Of a stretch of DNA of 64,000 nucleotides, positions 1 through 12,517 are shown piece by piece. The notes under the pieces are model-generated. The model ran no database searches, was not told where the DNA came from, and worked only from the letters and a program-made list of their open reading frames with translations. How positions within the stretch are numbered: the stretch's first letter is position 1; the number at the start of each line of letters is the position of its first letter. The stretch is from Algoriphagus sp. (GTDB taxonomy: Bacteria; Bacteroidota; Bacteroidia; Cytophagales; Cyclobacteriaceae), in NCBI GenBank assembly GCA_029945945.1, contig JAQSDM010000011.1, positions 248,001 to 312,000 on the forward strand. The letters are read 5' to 3'. A program made the translations under genes and the position numbers.

Positions 1-725
1 AATACATGTGGGCTGCGCTTGGATGTCTGCGCAAAAAGATCCAAATAATGCCTGACAGTACGATAAATCATCATTGGGTAACTCTGCTTTCCTTGATTAC
101 TCACAATAAAATAGTCACTTTGACCAAGTTTTGAAAACCTTTCTTCAAATACTTTTTTATACAGCAATATATTCCGCGACAGCCCTTTTGTGAGTGGGAT
201 TATTCTTTCTTTTTTCCTTTTTCCCAACACTTTTACTGTGTCTTCATTCAGATCTATAGACTCCCATTTCAAGCCGATCAGTTCAGCCAATCGAACTCCG
301 GTGAGATACAAAAACTCAATCACCATCCGATCCCGCTGTCCTTCAAATGAAGGTTCATAAACGCTCTCTTCCAAAACGGCCTCAATGGTGAGTTCTTGTA
401 CAAACTCCGGCAGTTTTTTAGGATTTTTAAGAGACCTCAGTTTATACGTAGGATCTTTTGAAATCATTCTGGATCGGAGGAGAAATTTGTAAAAAGATCT
501 CAAAGTCGCCATTTTTCGGTTAACCGACGTCGTACTCAGCTCTTGCTCAACGAGGTCAATCACCCATGCACGGATTTCGGAGTGACCGGCTTCCGAGATG
601 TCATTCAACTCAAATGAAGTCGTGGCAAACTCCTGAAACTGCTCCAGATCGGTGCGATAAGCAATCACAGTATGCGGACTGCTTTTCTTCTCGTACTCCA
701 GATAATTGATGAAAGATTCGACCAT
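1..725 (-). CDS. xerC: tyrosine recombinase XerC/XerD family, C-terminus cut by window edge
   Basis: Reverse-strand translation from ATG at 725: MVESFINYLEYEKKSSPHTVIAYRTDLEQF..., a typical XerC/D SAM-like N-terminal domain; frame is open to the window edge. Confidence 0.85.
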   Translation of the reverse strand, partial: MVESFINYLEYEKKSSPHTVIAYRTDLEQFQEFATTSFELNDISEAGHSEIRAWVIDLVEQELSTTSVNRKMATLRSFYKFLLRSRMISKDPTYKLRSLKNPKKLPEFVQELTIEAVLEESVYEPSFEGQRDRMVIEFLYLTGVRLAELIGLKWESIDLNEDTVKVLGKRKKERIIPLTKGLSRNILLYKKVFEERFSKLGQSDYFIVSNQGKQSYPMMIYRTVRHYLDLFAQTSKRSPHV

Positions 726-846
726 GAGTTTTACTAATCCTCAAATAAGATAGTCCAAAAAATTGGAATTGGTGAGTGCCATTTAGCACAAAAAAAAAGC
801 GCAACTGCTCGTGGCAATTGCGCTTAATATTGTAAATCAAAAATGA

Positions 847-1041
847 TTACTTCATTACTTCTTCCTGAAGTTTTTGCTTGTAAGCAGCTTTGATGACCTG
901 AGCTCTTCTTTTGATGGAAGGTTTGGTAAACGCTTGCCTCGCTCTAAGTTCTCTGACCGCACCGGTCTTGTCAAACTTCTTCTTAAAACGCTTCAGCGCT
1001 TTTTCGATTGATTCGTTCTCTTTTACGTTAACAATGATCAT
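847..1041 (-). CDS. rpsU: 30S ribosomal protein S21
   Basis: MIIVNVKENESIEKALKRFKKKFDKTGAVRELRARQAFTKPSIKRRAQ; ATG at 1041 preferred over the track's upstream start. Confidence 0.93.
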   Translation of the reverse strand: MIIVNVKENESIEKALKRFKKKFDKTGAVRELRARQAFTKPSIKRRAQVIKAAYKQKLQEEVMK

Positions 1042-1335
1042 AGTATACACCCCCTTTCGTGGCTGCAAAAGTAGGGAATAAATCTGAAAAGCAACACCAA
1101 GACACCAAATATTTGGGGAAATGCAGGATACTTGCTGTAAAATGGATAGGCGAGCAGAAAATCAAAGCTCCGGTTCTGCTGGATGGCGCAAAAAACGAAT
1201 TTTGGAATCAAGCCGGGCAAGTGCCAAATATGTCTGTTCTAGTTTCAGCAGATGGCGTAGTGATTTTTTAAGCAGCCTTGGTTTGAAGGGAAAGAGCTGG
1301 AAGTGGCTATTATTGAAGAAGGAGGTCTATAAACA

Positions 1336-1370
1336 AAAAGTCCAACCCGTTTCCGAGTTGGACTTTTCTT
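1336..1370. terminator. rho-independent terminator-like hairpin downstream of atpC
   Basis: AAAAAGTCCAACcCGTTTCCGaGTTGGACTTTT, stem AGTCCAAC/GTTGGACT flanked by A and T runs. Confidence 0.75.
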
Positions 1371-1388
1371 TATGATTACAACTGGCGA

Positions 1389-1634
1389 TTACCCGATTAC
1401 TTTCTCGGCCAATACCACAATTACATTGTCTTTTACTTCAACAACTCCGCCTTCCACAATCATGGACTGCTTGCCCTCCGTAGTGGTAAAGGAAACTGCT
1501 CCTTTGGCCAAAGCTGCGACGATCGGAGCGTGATTATTCAGAACCTGAAAAGATCCTCCTGCACCAGGAAAACTGGCTTCGGACACTTCGCCCTGAAATA
1601 TTTTTTTCTCTGGTGTGACGATTTCTAATTGCAT
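1389..1634 (-). CDS. atpC: F0F1 ATP synthase subunit epsilon
   Basis: MQLEIVTPEKKIFQGEVSEASFPGAGGSFQVLNNHAPIVAAL; adjacent to atpD. Confidence 0.93.
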   Translation of the reverse strand: MQLEIVTPEKKIFQGEVSEASFPGAGGSFQVLNNHAPIVAALAKGAVSFTTTEGKQSMIVEGGVVEVKDNVIVVLAEKVIG

Positions 1635-1723
1635 TCGATAGAATAGTTAGTAGTTATTGGTTATTGAGTTATTAGAAGGTCATCCGCTTTGGAGACAATA
1701 ACTAATTCCCAATAACTTTCCCC

Positions 1724-3277
<1,554 letters not shown>

Positions 3278-3383
3278 TTATATCAAGAAAGCCTAATACC
3301 AAAGGATATTTGGAAAATAAAAAACTCCGCTCAAATTATACCAACTGCCTGACAGCTAATTCCCCTTTCAAGCCGAAAGGAAG

Positions 3384-3887
3384 CTATTCCAGGACCCGCT
3401 TGGCAAAAAGAAAAGCATTAGCCCAATACTTGCTGCTGAGATAATCCTCTGTGACACCGAGAGATGTGGAAGAATGAATAAATCGAACCTCACCATCCTG
3501 AACCTCCGTCACAATTCCAGAGTGAGTCACCTGATTTTTCTTCTTGCTTGTCGCAAAAAAAACCAAATCGCCCTGGCGGATATCTTTGACAGGAACTTTC
3601 TCTCCCACTTGACTTTGATCATTGGATGTTCGAGGCATGTTAATTCCGATTGAATAATAGGAGTGAAAGACCAAAGCGGAGCAATCCATGCCTGAGCGGG
3701 TAGTTCCTCCATATTTATAAGGAGTGCCCTGATAGGACTTCGCTGTGGCGATGACTTTGAAAGCGGGATCGTCCTTGGAAATTTTCTTTGACTTACATCC
3801 GCCCAGCGAAAAAACGCCTAATAGCAGGAAAGCGAAACAAACTTGTAGAAATTGTACTTTGAAATAGTTGGCAGAGATGCTCTTCAT
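3384..3887 (-). CDS. NlpC/P60 (C40) family cysteine peptidase lipoprotein
   Basis: Lipobox-like LGGCKS; YKYGGTTRSGMDCSALV and HSGIVTE motifs; the ATG at 3887 gives a better signal peptide than the track start at 3923. Confidence 0.85.
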   Translation of the reverse strand: MKSISANYFKVQFLQVCFAFLLLGVFSLGGCKSKKISKDDPAFKVIATAKSYQGTPYKYGGTTRSGMDCSALVFHSYYSIGINMPRTSNDQSQVGEKVPVKDIRQGDLVFFATSKKKNQVTHSGIVTEVQDGEVRFIHSSTSLGVTEDYLSSKYWANAFLFAKRVLE

Positions 3888-4061
3888 GTCCTCAATTTTA
3901 CCGGAAGATTGGAATGATTCCAACCATTTTCCGGTTTTTGAGATCAGATTGAGTCAAATTAGCTTTCCGGCATCAGAACCTTAAGTGATTATGATCACCA
4001 AGAGCTCCCCGATCAGCCCTTTATCTTTGTAGCACTAAATCAGAAACAAAAAAATACAACC

Positions 4062-5408
4062 ATGCATATTCAACAGTTTTATGACGAAGGCTTGGCTCAT
4101 GCAAGCTATGCCATCTTAAGTGAAGGAAAAGTGGCCTTGGTCGATCCGGGAAGAAATCCTCAGGCTTATTATGATTACGCTGAAGCAAATTCCGCAAAAA
4201 TCGTTGCGGTTTTCGAAACGCATCCCCATGCAGATTTCGTGAGTTCTCACCTTGAATTTCACAAAAATGAAAATGCCACCATCTACGTGAGTAAGTTGGT
4301 TGGGGCAGAATATCCGCATACCGCTTTTGATCAGGGAGATTCAGTGCAAATGGGCAAAGTGACTTTCAAGTCTTTGCACACACCGGGTCATTCACCTGAC
4401 AGTATCAGCATCTTGCTGGTGGACGAAAACGGAAAAGATAATGCGCTTTTCTCAGGTGATACACTTTTTATCGGGGATGTCGGAAGACCTGACCTTAGAG
4501 AAAAAGCCGGTAACCTGAAGGCACAGAGAGAAGACCTTGCAAAAATGATGTTCACAACGGTTCAGGAAAAACTGAAGCCTTTGGCAGATGATGTTCTCGT
4601 ATTTCCGGCACACGGAGCGGGTTCACTTTGCGGAAAAAATCTAAGCGATGCTCGTCAAAGCACTATCGGTGAGCAGAGAGCTACCAACTGGGCTTTCGGT
4701 GACATCGATGAAAAAACCTTCGTGGATTCACTTCTTCAGGGTCAGCCATACATTCCAAAATACTTTGGATACGACGTGGACATGAATAAAAAAGGCGCCC
4801 CATCTTACCAGAGATCAATCTCTGCGGTGAGCATGTGGCCGGAAGGCGCAACCCTCCCAGCTGGAGCTTTAATAATCGATGTGAGAAAGCAGGATGCATT
4901 TGCAGCCGGACATATCCCGGGAGCTATCAACATCATGAATGGTGGCAAATTCGAAACCTGGTTGGGATCAATCGTCGGATCGGATGAGAAATTCTTCCTC
5001 GTTGCTGATTCTGAGGCTGAATTGGAAATCGTCATCTTCAAATCTGCAAAAATCGGCTACGAACAATTGATCAAAGGCGCTGTAGTCAATCCCTCGGGAA
5101 TGACCGAAAAAGGAGCATCCTTCGATTTGGAAGCCTTCAAAGAAAATAAAGACGCTTATACAATCGTGGATATCAGAAGTGCGGATGAGGCTAAAAACGA
5201 GCCGATCTTCGCAGGAAGTTTGAATATTCCACTTCAGCAATTGAGAGAAAGAGCTGGTGAAGTTCCTACGGAAAAGCCCGTAGTGGTGCATTGCGCAGGT
5301 GGTTACAGATCAGCTGCAGGAACAAGCATTTTGGCGGCAGCGCTGAAAGGTGCCGAAGTCCTGGACATGAGCGAAGCCATCAAAGAATTTCAATTAGTAG
5401 CACATTAA
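4062..5408 (+). CDS. MBL-fold metallohydrolase fused to rhodanese-like domains (persulfide dioxygenase-like)
   Basis: N-terminal ETHPHADFVSSH and HTPGHSPDS, FSGDTLFIGDVGRPD; C-terminal rhodanese motif VVVHCAGGYRSAAGTSIL. Confidence 0.88.
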   Translation: MHIQQFYDEGLAHASYAILSEGKVALVDPGRNPQAYYDYAEANSAKIVAVFETHPHADFVSSHLEFHKNENATIYVSKLVGAEYPHTAFDQGDSVQMGKVTFKSLHTPGHSPDSISILLVDENGKDNALFSGDTLFIGDVGRPDLREKAGNLKAQREDLAKMMFTTVQEKLKPLADDVLVFPAHGAGSLCGKNLSDARQSTIGEQRATNWAFGDIDEKTFVDSLLQGQPYIPKYFGYDVDMNKKGAPSYQRSISAVSMWPEGATLPAGALIIDVRKQDAFAAGHIPGAINIMNGGKFETWLGSIVGSDEKFFLVADSEAELEIVIFKSAKIGYEQLIKGAVVNPSGMTEKGASFDLEAFKENKDAYTIVDIRSADEAKNEPIFAGSLNIPLQQLRERAGEVPTEKPVVVHCAGGYRSAAGTSILAAALKGAEVLDMSEAIKEFQLVAH

Positions 5409-5427
5409 TTTAGGTTTGTTGAATATT

Positions 5428-5460
5428 CACCCCCGTCCTTGAAAGGGCGGGGGTGTTTTT
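5428..5460 (+). terminator. rho-independent terminator after MBL-rhodanese gene
   Basis: CACCCCCGtCCttgaaaGGgCGGGGGTG followed by TTTTTGTTTTT. Confidence 0.85.
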
Positions 5461-5565
5461 GTTTTTAGGAAAATAGATCCCCTCAAAATCAGCAACCTGA
5501 TCAATTGGCTCAGATTTTTCCGAACCAATTTACTTATATTGATGTCTGTGTTTTGAGAGAAGAAT

Positions 5566-5805
5566 ATGAGCCGGGAAGATTTCATCCAATTGCCAATCCA
5601 TCAAAAAATCAAAACCCTCTACATGGAGGGTTCATTCGTTGTGGCTATCCGATATTATGGACACAAGGTGAATCTCTATTTACTTGAGAATGAATACATC
5701 GAGGTATTCTACAATCATAAGCTGGACAAAATCGACAAGATTGATTTTTTGCCAAGGGACCACACCCGAATGAAGTTTTATTTGGACCAAATCAGGATCG
5801 CATAA
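5566..5805 (+). CDS. hypothetical protein (79 aa)
   Basis: Open frame MSREDFIQLPIHQKIKTLYMEGSFVVAIRYYGHKVNLYLL followed directly by a terminator-like hairpin. Confidence 0.65.
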   Translation: MSREDFIQLPIHQKIKTLYMEGSFVVAIRYYGHKVNLYLLENEYIEVFYNHKLDKIDKIDFLPRDHTRMKFYLDQIRIA

Positions 5806-5832
5806 AAAAAGCAGGCCAAAAGCCTGCTTTTT
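5804..5832. terminator. bidirectional terminator-like hairpin
   Basis: AAAAAAAGCAGGCcaaaaGCCTGCTTTTT between convergent genes. Confidence 0.85.
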
Positions 5833-5835
5833 CAT

Positions 5836-8022
5836 TTAAAGTTTTCTCTTCAGAAAATCTGTCATCTGCGTGTACAAATGCCATGTTGTATTTCCACCGG
5901 ATATCCCGTGATTTTTGTTTGGGTAGTAGAATGACTCAAACTGTTTGTCTGCAGCGATCAATGCGTTGACCAGATCCACTGAATTCTGGAAATGAACGTT
6001 GTCATCGCCTGTTCCATGGATCAAAAGCAGGTTTCCCTTCAGCTTATTCACATGTGTAATCGGGCTGTTGTCGTCATATCCGGATGGATTGAGTTGCGGA
6101 GTCTGCAGGAATCGCTCCGTATAGATCGTATCATAATATCTCCATGTCGTCACCGGGGCAACTGCAATTGCTGTTTTGAACACATCATTGCCGATCATCA
6201 ACGCCAGCGATGACATGTAACCACCATAAGACCAACCCCAGATTCCGATTCTCGCCGGATCTACAAAAGGCATTTTAGCAAAATACTTCGCCCCTTCTAT
6301 CTGATCGATCGTTTCAAGTTTTCCAAGATTTGCATAGGTCGAATGTTTGAAGTCCCGTCCGCGTGCTCCTGTACCGCGATTGTCCACACATGCCACGATG
6401 ATTCCCTCTGCTGCCAATTGCTGATGCCAGAAATCACGCGTTCCTCCCCAGCTGTTCAGCACATTTTGCGAACCCGGGCCACCATATACATACATGAGCA
6501 CAGGATATTTTTTGTTCGGATCGAAGTCTGCGGGCTTGATGATGTAGGCATTCAACTCAGTGCCATCCACAGTCGGAAAGGTGAAAAACTCCTTTTTCCC
6601 CAGTGCAAATCCTGTCAATCGATCTTTCAACGCTTGGTTATCCTCCAATACTTTCAGCTCCGTGCCTGATGCCACATTCAAACTCACTCGCACCGGAGTA
6701 TCAGCAGTTGAATAATAATCGATGAAGAATTTATTATCCGGGCTCATGTTAATGGTGTGCGTTCCTTTAGCTGGTGTGAGGACTTTTTTACCTTTTCCGT
6801 CCAGGTTGATCACATAGAAATTTCTTTCCAAAGGAGACATTTCTGTGGACACGAAATAGACCTTCTTTGCTTTTTCATCCACGCCAACCAGCGAACTTAC
6901 TTCCCAGGCTCCCGTGGTAATCTGACGGATTAGTTTTCCGTCTATTGCGTGATGGTAAATATGCTTGAAACCATCTTGCTCGGAAGTTCGGATAAACGAT
7001 TTCCCATCGGAGAGGTATTCTAAGTTATCGTTGTTGTCCAGATCGACATAGGTTTTGGAGACATCGGAAATAATCAAACTGCTCGTGCCGGTACTTGCAT
7101 TTGCATGAAAAAGGTCCATCTGATTTTGAAGACGATTCAGGCGAATGAAGGCCAGCGTATTTGCGTCTTTGGTCCAGTAGATTCTTGGAAGATAAATATC
7201 TGTTTCAGTTCCGGCGTCGATTTTCTGAGTTTTCGCAGTGGCCAAATCATAGACATGAATGCTTACAAGCGCATTTTTCTCTCCGGCTTTTGGATATTTG
7301 AATTTGTAATCCTTCGGATAAAGCGGTCCCCAAAGCTGCATATTAAACTCAGGAACGGCTGATTCATCGAAGCGGATAAAAGAGATTTTCTTTCCGTCTG
7401 GTGCCCATTGGAAAGCCTGCGCCATCGAAAATTCTTCCTCATAAACCCAATCAGCAGAACCGTTGATGACTTTGTTCCATTCCCCGTCTGTTGTGATTTG
7501 GGTTAGTTTGTTATTCGCCAATTCAACCATGTACAGGTTGTTTTCTTTGACAAAAGCTACTTTGTCATTGTCAGGCGAAAGGGTGGCGTAGGAGATTTTC
7601 TCTCCGTTCATCAACTGCTGCTTTTGGCCAGTAGCCATGTCAACCACATAGAAAATCCCTTTCGAAGATCGGCGATAAATCGACTCCACGTCAGATGCTA
7701 TCAGGGCTTTCGTTTCGTCAGGGTTAAAAGAATAGCTTGAAAAATTCACTCCAAGCGCTCTGCCATCCAATAAAACCGCTTCCTCAGCTCCGGTCGAAAT
7801 ATTTATTTTTACTACTACAGGAGCTCCCATTCGATTGATTTGGGAACTGTAATACTGCCCGTCTTTCATCCAATTGATGCCATTGACGGATTTTTGGGCG
7901 AAAGTGCCTTTTTTGAAGACATCCTCGAGCGTCACTTTTTTCAGGGCTTGAGCTTGCAAACTGACAATCATTCCCAAAGCCAGGCTCAATGACAGAGCCA
8001 GCACTTTCCAATTTCTAATCAT
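5836..8022 (-). CDS. S9 family peptidase (dipeptidyl peptidase IV-like)
   Basis: GIWGWSYGGYMS nucleophile motif; DPP-IV N-terminal propeller; C-terminal HGTGDDNVHFQNS; signal peptide from ATG at 8022. Confidence 0.92.
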   Translation of the reverse strand: MIRNWKVLALSLSLALGMIVSLQAQALKKVTLEDVFKKGTFAQKSVNGINWMKDGQYYSSQINRMGAPVVVKINISTGAEEAVLLDGRALGVNFSSYSFNPDETKALIASDVESIYRRSSKGIFYVVDMATGQKQQLMNGEKISYATLSPDNDKVAFVKENNLYMVELANNKLTQITTDGEWNKVINGSADWVYEEEFSMAQAFQWAPDGKKISFIRFDESAVPEFNMQLWGPLYPKDYKFKYPKAGEKNALVSIHVYDLATAKTQKIDAGTETDIYLPRIYWTKDANTLAFIRLNRLQNQMDLFHANASTGTSSLIISDVSKTYVDLDNNDNLEYLSDGKSFIRTSEQDGFKHIYHHAIDGKLIRQITTGAWEVSSLVGVDEKAKKVYFVSTEMSPLERNFYVINLDGKGKKVLTPAKGTHTINMSPDNKFFIDYYSTADTPVRVSLNVASGTELKVLEDNQALKDRLTGFALGKKEFFTFPTVDGTELNAYIIKPADFDPNKKYPVLMYVYGGPGSQNVLNSWGGTRDFWHQQLAAEGIIVACVDNRGTGARGRDFKHSTYANLGKLETIDQIEGAKYFAKMPFVDPARIGIWGWSYGGYMSSLALMIGNDVFKTAIAVAPVTTWRYYDTIYTERFLQTPQLNPSGYDDNSPITHVNKLKGNLLLIHGTGDDNVHFQNSVDLVNALIAADKQFESFYYPNKNHGISGGNTTWHLYTQMTDFLKRKL

Positions 8023-8231
8023 CTTATTATTAATTTGGGTAAACAAAGCTTGGGTTTAAGGTGGCGAATATAGAAAAAATGCCAAGTCAGGCTTTCAGGA
8101 ATCTGGTGAACGGTCATTCAAATCCGTGTTTTTAATCCTAAAATATCTAAATCAAGAAAAACTTCCGGGAGCATTCACTTCTCCCTTACCCAAAAAATCA
8201 GCTAATTCGCATACCTAAGCTAGCCCGGCAA

Positions 8232-9218
8232 ATGAATAAAAAAATAGCCCTTGTAACAGGCGGATTCACTGGTGAATCCGTGATTTCTCTGAAGAGTGCC
8301 GCAGTCGTGGAGCGTACCATCGATCGCGAGCGGTACGATGTCTACAAAATCCTCATTTACCCAAATGATTGGCATTATATGAGTGCTTCCGGTGAAAAAA
8401 TTCCGGTGGATCTGAATGATTTCAGCATCAGTCTGGGCGATGAAAAAATCAAATTTGACGGAGTTTTCAATATTCTGCATGGTTCACCCGGTGAGGATGG
8501 AAAGCTTGCAGGCTATTTTGATATGCTGGGAATTCCGTACACAACCTGCGATCAGCTGACTTCCGCTATCACGATGAATAAAGGCTACACCAAAGCAATT
8601 GTGCAGGATATTCCTGAATTGAACGTGGCAAAATCCCTTCAACTTTTTGAAAACACGGTTGAAAACCTGCAAAAAATCGAGTCTGAATTAGTTCTTCCGC
8701 TTTTTATCAAACCGAATAACGGCGGAAGTTCCATCGGAATGACGAAAGTGAAAACATGGGCAGATCTTCCGAAAGCGGTGGACAAAGCTTTCGCAGAAGA
8801 TAAGCAAGTGCTCGTGGAAGAGTTTGTGTCGGGAAGGGAGTTTTCGATCGGCGTTTACAAAGGAAAAGGCGAGATCACCGTACTTCCTGCCACTGAGATT
8901 GTAAGCAGTAAAGAGTTTTTTGACTACGAAGCAAAGTACACTCCCGGCGTGGCGGAGGAAATCACCCCGGGAAGAATGACCGAAGAAGAAAAGTCGCGAG
9001 TCGATCGAATCGTCTATAAAGTCTATGAAAAACTGAACTGCAAAGGAGCTGTGCGAGTGGACTACTTCCTACAACACGAAACTGGAAAATTCTTCTTTAT
9101 CGAAATAAACACTGTTCCCGGACAAACAGAAACCAGCTTGATTTCCCAACAAGTAAAAGTGGCAGGAAAAGATGTGAAAGAGTTTTACTCAGAATTGATT
9201 GAAGAGATGTTTTCTTAA
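8232..9218 (+). CDS. ddl: D-alanine--D-alanine ligase
   Basis: LHGSPGEDGKLAGYFDMLGIPYT, KPNNGGSSIGMTKV, FIEINTVPGQTETSL. Confidence 0.95.
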   Translation: MNKKIALVTGGFTGESVISLKSAAVVERTIDRERYDVYKILIYPNDWHYMSASGEKIPVDLNDFSISLGDEKIKFDGVFNILHGSPGEDGKLAGYFDMLGIPYTTCDQLTSAITMNKGYTKAIVQDIPELNVAKSLQLFENTVENLQKIESELVLPLFIKPNNGGSSIGMTKVKTWADLPKAVDKAFAEDKQVLVEEFVSGREFSIGVYKGKGEITVLPATEIVSSKEFFDYEAKYTPGVAEEITPGRMTEEEKSRVDRIVYKVYEKLNCKGAVRVDYFLQHETGKFFFIEINTVPGQTETSLISQQVKVAGKDVKEFYSELIEEMFS

Positions 9219-9290
9219 GAACCTAGAAAACAGAACCAAGAATCAAGATTTTCCTGTCTCTTGCCTCTTGCTTCTTGCTTCTTGTCTCAT

Positions 9291-9316
9291 AAAAAAAGCC
9301 CCTTTCGGGGCTTTTT
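9291..9316. terminator. bidirectional terminator-like hairpin between ddl and metK
   Basis: AAAAAAAGCCCCtttcGGGGCTTTTT. Confidence 0.88.
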
Positions 9317-9318
9317 GC

Positions 9319-10572
9319 TTATAACTCAAATACTGTTTTGATTCGGTCTACAAAGTCCAGCTTTTCCCAGGTGAAGAGCTCAACTTCTTTGGTCACAGGT
9401 GATCTGTAAGGAGAATAGAAAGTCTTGGTTACCAATTCGTTCTTTCTTCCCATGTGACCATAAGCTGCTGTTTCCTCATAGATTGGATTTCTCAGCTTCA
9501 ATCGCTGCTCGATCGCATAAGGACGCATATCGAATAGTTCTTCAATCTTTTTGGCTATTTCTCCATCGTGCATGTCCACGTTGGAAGTACCATAAGTATT
9601 TACATAGATTCCCATTGGCTTGGCAACCCCGATTGCATAGGAGACCTGAACCAGCATTTCGTCAGCAACACCCGCAGCCACCATATTTTTGGCAATATGG
9701 CGAGTTGCGTAAGCTGCAGAGCGGTCAACTTTCGAAGGATCTTTTCCGGAGAAAGCTCCTCCACCGTGAGCACCTTTTCCACCGTACGTATCCACGATGA
9801 TTTTTCTTCCGGTCAAACCTGTATCACCGTGAGGACCACCGATGACGAACTTACCTGTTGGGTTGATGTGATAAACGATTTCGTCCGTGAATAACTTCTG
9901 AAGCTCAGGCTTCAATTGAGCTTTCACTCTTGGAATTAGAATAGTAATGATGTCAGATTTGATCTTTGCAAGCATCACTTCCTCCTGATCAAAATCGTCA
10001 TGCTGGGTAGAAACCACAATTGCGTCGATTCGCTGTGGTACATTCTCATCACTATATTCGATTGTCACCTGAGATTTAGAATCCGGTCTCAGGTAGGTAA
10101 TGTCTTTATTTTCTCTTCTCAAAGCTGCCAATTCCTTCAGGATCATATGTGACAGATCCAATGCAAGCGGCATGTAGTTTTCAGTTTCGTTTGTGGCATA
10201 GCCAAACATCATTCCCTGATCTCCGGCGCCTTGTTCCTCGGGATTCTTGCGCTCCACACCTTGATTGATGTCAGCAGATTGCTCATGAATCGCAGAAAGA
10301 ATCCCGCAGGAATTACCCTCAAACATGTATTCACTCTTGGTGTATCCGATTCTGTTGATTACGTCACGGGCGATTTTCTGAACATCTAAATAAGTGTCAG
10401 ACTTCACCTCACCGGCAAGAAATACCTGCCCGGTGGTTACAAGAGTTTCACAAGCTACTTTGGAATTCGGATCAAATGCCAAAAAGTTATCGATCAGAGC
10501 GTCGGAAATTTGGTCAGCGATTTTATCCGGATGACCTTCAGAAACCGACTCTGAAGTAAATAAATATGCCAT
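9319..10572 (-). CDS. metK: S-adenosylmethionine synthetase
   Basis: [56 protein letters not shown]. Confidence 0.98.
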   Translation of the reverse strand: MAYLFTSESVSEGHPDKIADQISDALIDNFLAFDPNSKVACETLVTTGQVFLAGEVKSDTYLDVQKIARDVINRIGYTKSEYMFEGNSCGILSAIHEQSADINQGVERKNPEEQGAGDQGMMFGYATNETENYMPLALDLSHMILKELAALRRENKDITYLRPDSKSQVTIEYSDENVPQRIDAIVVSTQHDDFDQEEVMLAKIKSDIITILIPRVKAQLKPELQKLFTDEIVYHINPTGKFVIGGPHGDTGLTGRKIIVDTYGGKGAHGGGAFSGKDPSKVDRSAAYATRHIAKNMVAAGVADEMLVQVSYAIGVAKPMGIYVNTYGTSNVDMHDGEIAKKIEELFDMRPYAIEQRLKLRNPIYEETAAYGHMGRKNELVTKTFYSPYRSPVTKEVELFTWEKLDFVDRIKTVFEL

Positions 10573-10788
10573 AAATATTAATTATTGGTGCGTTTCTGTT
10601 TGGAAGCCCAAAAATAGGTTAACTGGGGGAAATAAAAAACCCAAACGAGATAGATGGTTCGAAATCGAAATTAACTAACAATTGAATTCAACAATTGGAA
10701 AAACGCATCCTCTGATGAAATCCACTGTCTCATTTTGCATGATGTGAGTCAACCTTCTATATTTCTATGAATTATCTCACACCTTCCT

Positions 10789-12441
10789 ATGCGGTCAAAT
10801 TTCCTTTTCCTCCTAAAACTAAGCTGCTTTCTCTTCCTTTGCTTCTTAGGCTTACCCGCCAATTCTTCCCACCTATCTAAAACTCCTTCAACCCACGCAG
10901 ACTTAGTGATCCTTTTTGAAGAATGGAGAAATTTTGAAAATCCTCCATTGCATGAGGGTGCTCCGGACTACAGAAAGGTCACCTTTGATCAGCGGATGGA
11001 GGTATTTAAAACACTTCAGGCTAAACTTCTCAGCATGGATACTGCCGGTTGGTCCATCCCTGAGCAAGTAGATTGGCGGATTGTCCAAGCCGAGATGAAT
11101 GGTTTTGATTTTAACTATCGCATACTCAAACCTTGGGAGAGGGACCCTGCTTTTTACAAATCCATCTGGATGGAGCGAAGCGATGTCCCTGCACACGAAG
11201 GTCCAACTCATCACGGAGTTGCGGAAGTCTGGCAGTTTTCATTCCCTTTGAATGAATCATCAAAGCCTAAGTTTTTGAGAAAAATTCAAGCCATAACTCC
11301 TTTGAACACTCAGGCTAAAGAAAATCTGACAGGGAAAGCCAAAGAACTATGGGCAGCTGGAATTCCAACCATCCAACAACAAGTCGAGGACTTGGAAGCC
11401 ATTTTGGAATTCCCGGGAGTAAAGGAAGATACAGCAATGACCCAGGCAATTCAATCCGCCATCGCTTCCACAGGTGACTTGGTCAAGTGGCTCGAACAGG
11501 AAGCTCCAAAAAAGACTGGCTCCTCAGGAATCGGTAAAGAAAACTATACCTGGTATCTGCAAAATGTTCACCTGGTGCCATTAACTTGGGAGGATGAGGT
11601 GATGATTCTGAAAAGGGAACTTGCCCGAGCATGGACTTCGCTGAAATTAGAAGAACATCAAAACCGAAATCTGCCACCTCTTCAGGAAGCTAATACTGCG
11701 GAAGAATTCGAAAACCTTACAGAAGAATCAATTCAGGAGTTCATGAGGTTTCTTCAAAATCAAGAAATAGTAACTGTAAAGGACTACTTTGAACCTGCAC
11801 TGAGGATGCATCGCGGGGACTTTATCCCAAAAGAAAAGCGAAATTTCTTTACCATAGGGATGCACTTGGATCCTTTACCTCTGTACTCTCATTTCTATCA
11901 TTGGTTCGAGTTGGCCATCATGGACAATGAACCTCATGCCAGCGCTATTCGAAAAGGCCCTTTACTCTACAACATTTTCGACTCCAGAAATGAAGGCACA
12001 GCCACCGCTGTCGAGGAAATGTTTTTGGATGCAGGACTCTATCAAAATTCGCCAAGATCCAGGGAAATCGTGTACATCATGATCGCTCAGCGGGCAGCAA
12101 GAGGATTAGGATCACTTTATGCCCAGGCAAATGAAATGACCATGGTAGAAGCCGGTGGCATTCATTCCGATTACACCCCGAGAGGCTGGATGAAAACAGA
12201 GAAAGAGTTGCTTCTTTTTGAGCAGCATCTATACATGCGTCAGCCGGGCTATGGAAGCAGCTACATTACCGGAAAGTATTTATTGGAAAATGCGCTGGCA
12301 GATTTTGCCCGGATCAAAGAAGTAAAAGGTGAAGAATTTAAGCTGAGAGATTTCTTTGATCATTTGAATGCAATAGGAGGAATTCCAATTTCTCTGGGGC
12401 ATTGGGAAATGACGGGAGTCGATCAGCAAATGAAAAAGTAG
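10789..12441 (+). CDS. DUF885-like secreted protein
   Basis: N-terminal signal peptide; helical protein with [18 protein letters not shown] resembling the DUF885 EGWAxYxExLxxExGxY segment; C-terminal [14 protein letters not shown]. Confidence 0.6.
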   Translation: MRSNFLFLLKLSCFLFLCFLGLPANSSHLSKTPSTHADLVILFEEWRNFENPPLHEGAPDYRKVTFDQRMEVFKTLQAKLLSMDTAGWSIPEQVDWRIVQAEMNGFDFNYRILKPWERDPAFYKSIWMERSDVPAHEGPTHHGVAEVWQFSFPLNESSKPKFLRKIQAITPLNTQAKENLTGKAKELWAAGIPTIQQQVEDLEAILEFPGVKEDTAMTQAIQSAIASTGDLVKWLEQEAPKKTGSSGIGKENYTWYLQNVHLVPLTWEDEVMILKRELARAWTSLKLEEHQNRNLPPLQEANTAEEFENLTEESIQEFMRFLQNQEIVTVKDYFEPALRMHRGDFIPKEKRNFFTIGMHLDPLPLYSHFYHWFELAIMDNEPHASAIRKGPLLYNIFDSRNEGTATAVEEMFLDAGLYQNSPRSREIVYIMIAQRAARGLGSLYAQANEMTMVEAGGIHSDYTPRGWMKTEKELLLFEQHLYMRQPGYGSSYITGKYLLENALADFARIKEVKGEEFKLRDFFDHLNAIGGIPISLGHWEMTGVDQQMKK

Positions 12442-12517
12442 GATTTGGTCTGCTGCATCCTCTGACGACCTTCGAAGTTTTGAAAAACTCAAAGGACAAA
12501 ATTTCTAATTTTAGCCT

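Noticed and set aside
1-725. XerC-like recombinase considered as integrase of a mobile element
   Set aside because: Neighbouring genes (rpsU, atpC, atpD) are housekeeping, with no att-like repeat or cargo; more likely chromosomal XerC
1059-1375. Two overlapping plus-strand ORFs (70 and 84 aa) between rpsU and atpC
   Set aside because: No recognisable protein features; the second runs through the terminator hairpin
10573-10788. Possible SAM riboswitch upstream of metK
   Set aside because: No recognisable SAM-I or SAM-II core could be identified by eye; a covariance model search would be needed
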